Shown here: positions 5,157 to 6,178 of the stretch, in pieces
How the letters are laid out: each line of letters starts with the position of its first letter
Numbering within the stretch: the stretch's first letter is position 1
Origin: an uncultured Propionibacteriaceae bacterium
GTDB lineage: Bacteria > Actinomycetota > Actinomycetes > Propionibacteriales > Propionibacteriaceae
Direction: 5' to 3'
Assembly (NCBI GenBank): GCA_945875065.1
Contig: CAMCJC010000167.1
Coordinates: 1-6,178 of the forward strand
DNA: 6,178 bases
Made by a program: the position numbers and the translations under genes
Notes under the pieces: model-generated
Told to the model about the DNA's origin: nothing
Seen by the model: only the letters and a program-made list of their open reading frames with translations
The model's database searches: none

Positions 5157-6178
5157 CTAGCCGCGGGAAGCCAACTTCAACAGCTCCGCGGCGTGCTTCA
5201 GGCCGGCGGCCGATGTCGCGGCCCCGCCCATCATGCGGGCAAGTTCGGCCGCCCTCTCCTCCGGCTTCAGGGCGTTGACGCTCGAGGTGGTGACCTCGCC
5301 GTCGCTGGCCTTGGAAATCACGAAATGCTGGTCGGCGAACGCCGCGACCTGCGCCAGGTGGGTGACGACGATGACTTGGCGATTCTCGGCGAGGCGGGCG
5401 AGGCGGCGGCCGATCTCGATCCCGACGGCACCGCCGACGCCTGCGTCGACCTCGTCGAAGACGAAGGTGTGTCCCGGGGCTGCCCCCGCCAGGACGACCT
5501 CGAGCGCGAGACGGACGCGTGATAGCTCGCCGCCGGAGGCGACCTTTCCTAGCGGTCCGGGGGTCGAGCCGCGGTTAGCGGTGAACATCAATTCAACCTT
5601 GTCGGCGCCGTGCGGGCCACGCGAAGTCGGCGTGACAGTGAACTCGAGGCGTGCGTGCGGCAAGGCTAGGGCGGCAAGCTCGACGCCGGCGGCCTCGGCT
5701 AACTTGGCGGCCGCAACGCGGCGATCGGCTCGGATCGATTCTGCGGCCTCGTCGAGCTCGCGATCGAGGCGTGCAACGACGGTGCGCAACTCGTCGATGC
5801 GGTCGCCAGTCCCTTCCAGCTCGAGGAGGCGGTCGGCCGAGGCGCGCGCCCAGTCAAGGACCTCGGCGATGTCGGTGCCGTACTTACGCGTCAGGCTGCC
5901 GAGTTCACCGCGCCGGTCGGCGACGGCCGCCAAGCGCGCGGGGTCGGAGACCAGGTCTGCGGTGTAGGCGGCCACATCCTGCGCCAGATCGTTCAAGAGG
6001 TAGCTCAGCTCCGTGAGTCGCTGCGCCAGATCGCTCGCCTGTGGGTCGCGCTCGGCGAGTCCCGCGAGTAGCTTCCGTCCGACACCGACTAGGGCGACGG
6101 CGCTCGGGGCATCGAAATCACTCTCACTGCCGCTGAGGGCCTCCTGCACCTGGACCGCTAAGGCCTTGAGGTCATCGG
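5157..6178 (-). CDS. recN: DNA repair ATPase RecN, C-terminal part (N-terminus outside window)
   Basis: RecN is an SMC-like ABC ATPase that holds DNA ends or sister chromatids together during double-strand-break repair. About 340 residues are visible, out of a usual total near 550-590. The frame is open through position 6178, so the gene is cut by the window edge; the GTG at 6149 is not its start. The visible part begins in the coiled-coil arm (heptad-rich, to about 5700). It continues into the C-terminal ATPase lobe: the ABC signature SGGELSR (5517-5537), Walker B FVFDEVD (5445-5465) followed by AGVGG, and the H-loop VTHLAQVAAFADQHFVISK (about 5310-5366). The Walker A and Q-loop would lie upstream. 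The C-terminus ends in the helix AAELLKLASRG, and the frame looks intact. In actinobacteria recN is typically SOS-induced, but its promoter is not in view. Confidence 0.96.
   Translation of the reverse strand, partial: DDLKALAVQVQEALSGSESDFDAPSAVALVGVGRKLLAGLAERDPQASDLAQRLTELSYLLNDLAQDVAAYTADLVSDPARLAAVADRRGELGSLTRKYGTDIAEVLDWARASADRLLELEGTGDRIDELRTVVARLDRELDEAAESIRADRRVAAAKLAEAAGVELAALALPHARLEFTVTPTSRGPHGADKVELMFTANRGSTPGPLGKVASGGELSRVRLALEVVLAGAAPGHTFVFDEVDAGVGGAVGIEIGRRLARLAENRQVIVVTHLAQVAAFADQHFVISKASDGEVTTSSVNALKPEERAAELARMMGGAATSAAGLKHAAELLKLASRG

Noticed and set aside
4695..5522. Plus-strand ORF of 275 codons opposite pncA and recN
   Set aside because: It spans the antisense of two genes with complete catalytic motifs and shows no motif of its own.

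Overview
The window is GC-rich chromosomal DNA in which every convincing gene lies on the minus strand. The gene set (recN fragment, ADP-ribose pyrophosphatase-type NUDIX, xerD, ParA-type ATPase), the heavy GTG start use and the LytR-CpsA-Psr wall protein point to a high-GC Gram-positive actinobacterium. A member of the Propionibacteriales is a reasonable guess, but this is inference from gene order and base composition; no rRNA or other taxonomic marker is present.

Read in the direction of transcription (high to low coordinates), the window starts inside recN (C-terminal part only). Nine bases later comes a nicotinamidase/isochorismatase-family hydrolase with a complete PncA-like active site. 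A non-coding gap of about 230 bp follows, the longest in the window, and it probably carries a terminator-like hairpin and the promoter of the next gene. That gene encodes a small secreted protein with a signal peptide, one Ig/IPT-like domain, a Pro/Lys-rich stalk and an LPKTG motif that stops almost at once. A LytR-CpsA-Psr (LCP) wall-polymer ligase follows, with a strong GC-rich hairpin at its 5' end. Then come a NUDIX hydrolase, xerD (overlapping the NUDIX gene by 4 bases, GTGA), a GNAT acetyltransferase, and a ParA-family ATPase cut off by the window edge.

recN, NUDIX, xerD and parA form a conserved actinobacterial neighbourhood, as I recall it from mycobacteria (recN ... pyrG, NUDIX, xerD ... 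parA, scpA, scpB). It combines DNA repair, chromosome dimer resolution and segregation with a housekeeping nucleotide-sugar hydrolase. Here the stretch between recN and the NUDIX gene holds pncA, the secreted protein and the LCP gene, and no pyrG. A GNAT gene sits between xerD and parA. NUDIX-xerD-GNAT is tightly packed and probably one transcript, perhaps continuing into parA after 56 bp.

I found no CRISPR array, insertion sequence, tRNA, rRNA or phage remnant, and no convincing undescribed multi-gene system. The best leads are the secreted protein with its incomplete sorting signal next to an LCP ligase, and the hairpin separating the two genes.
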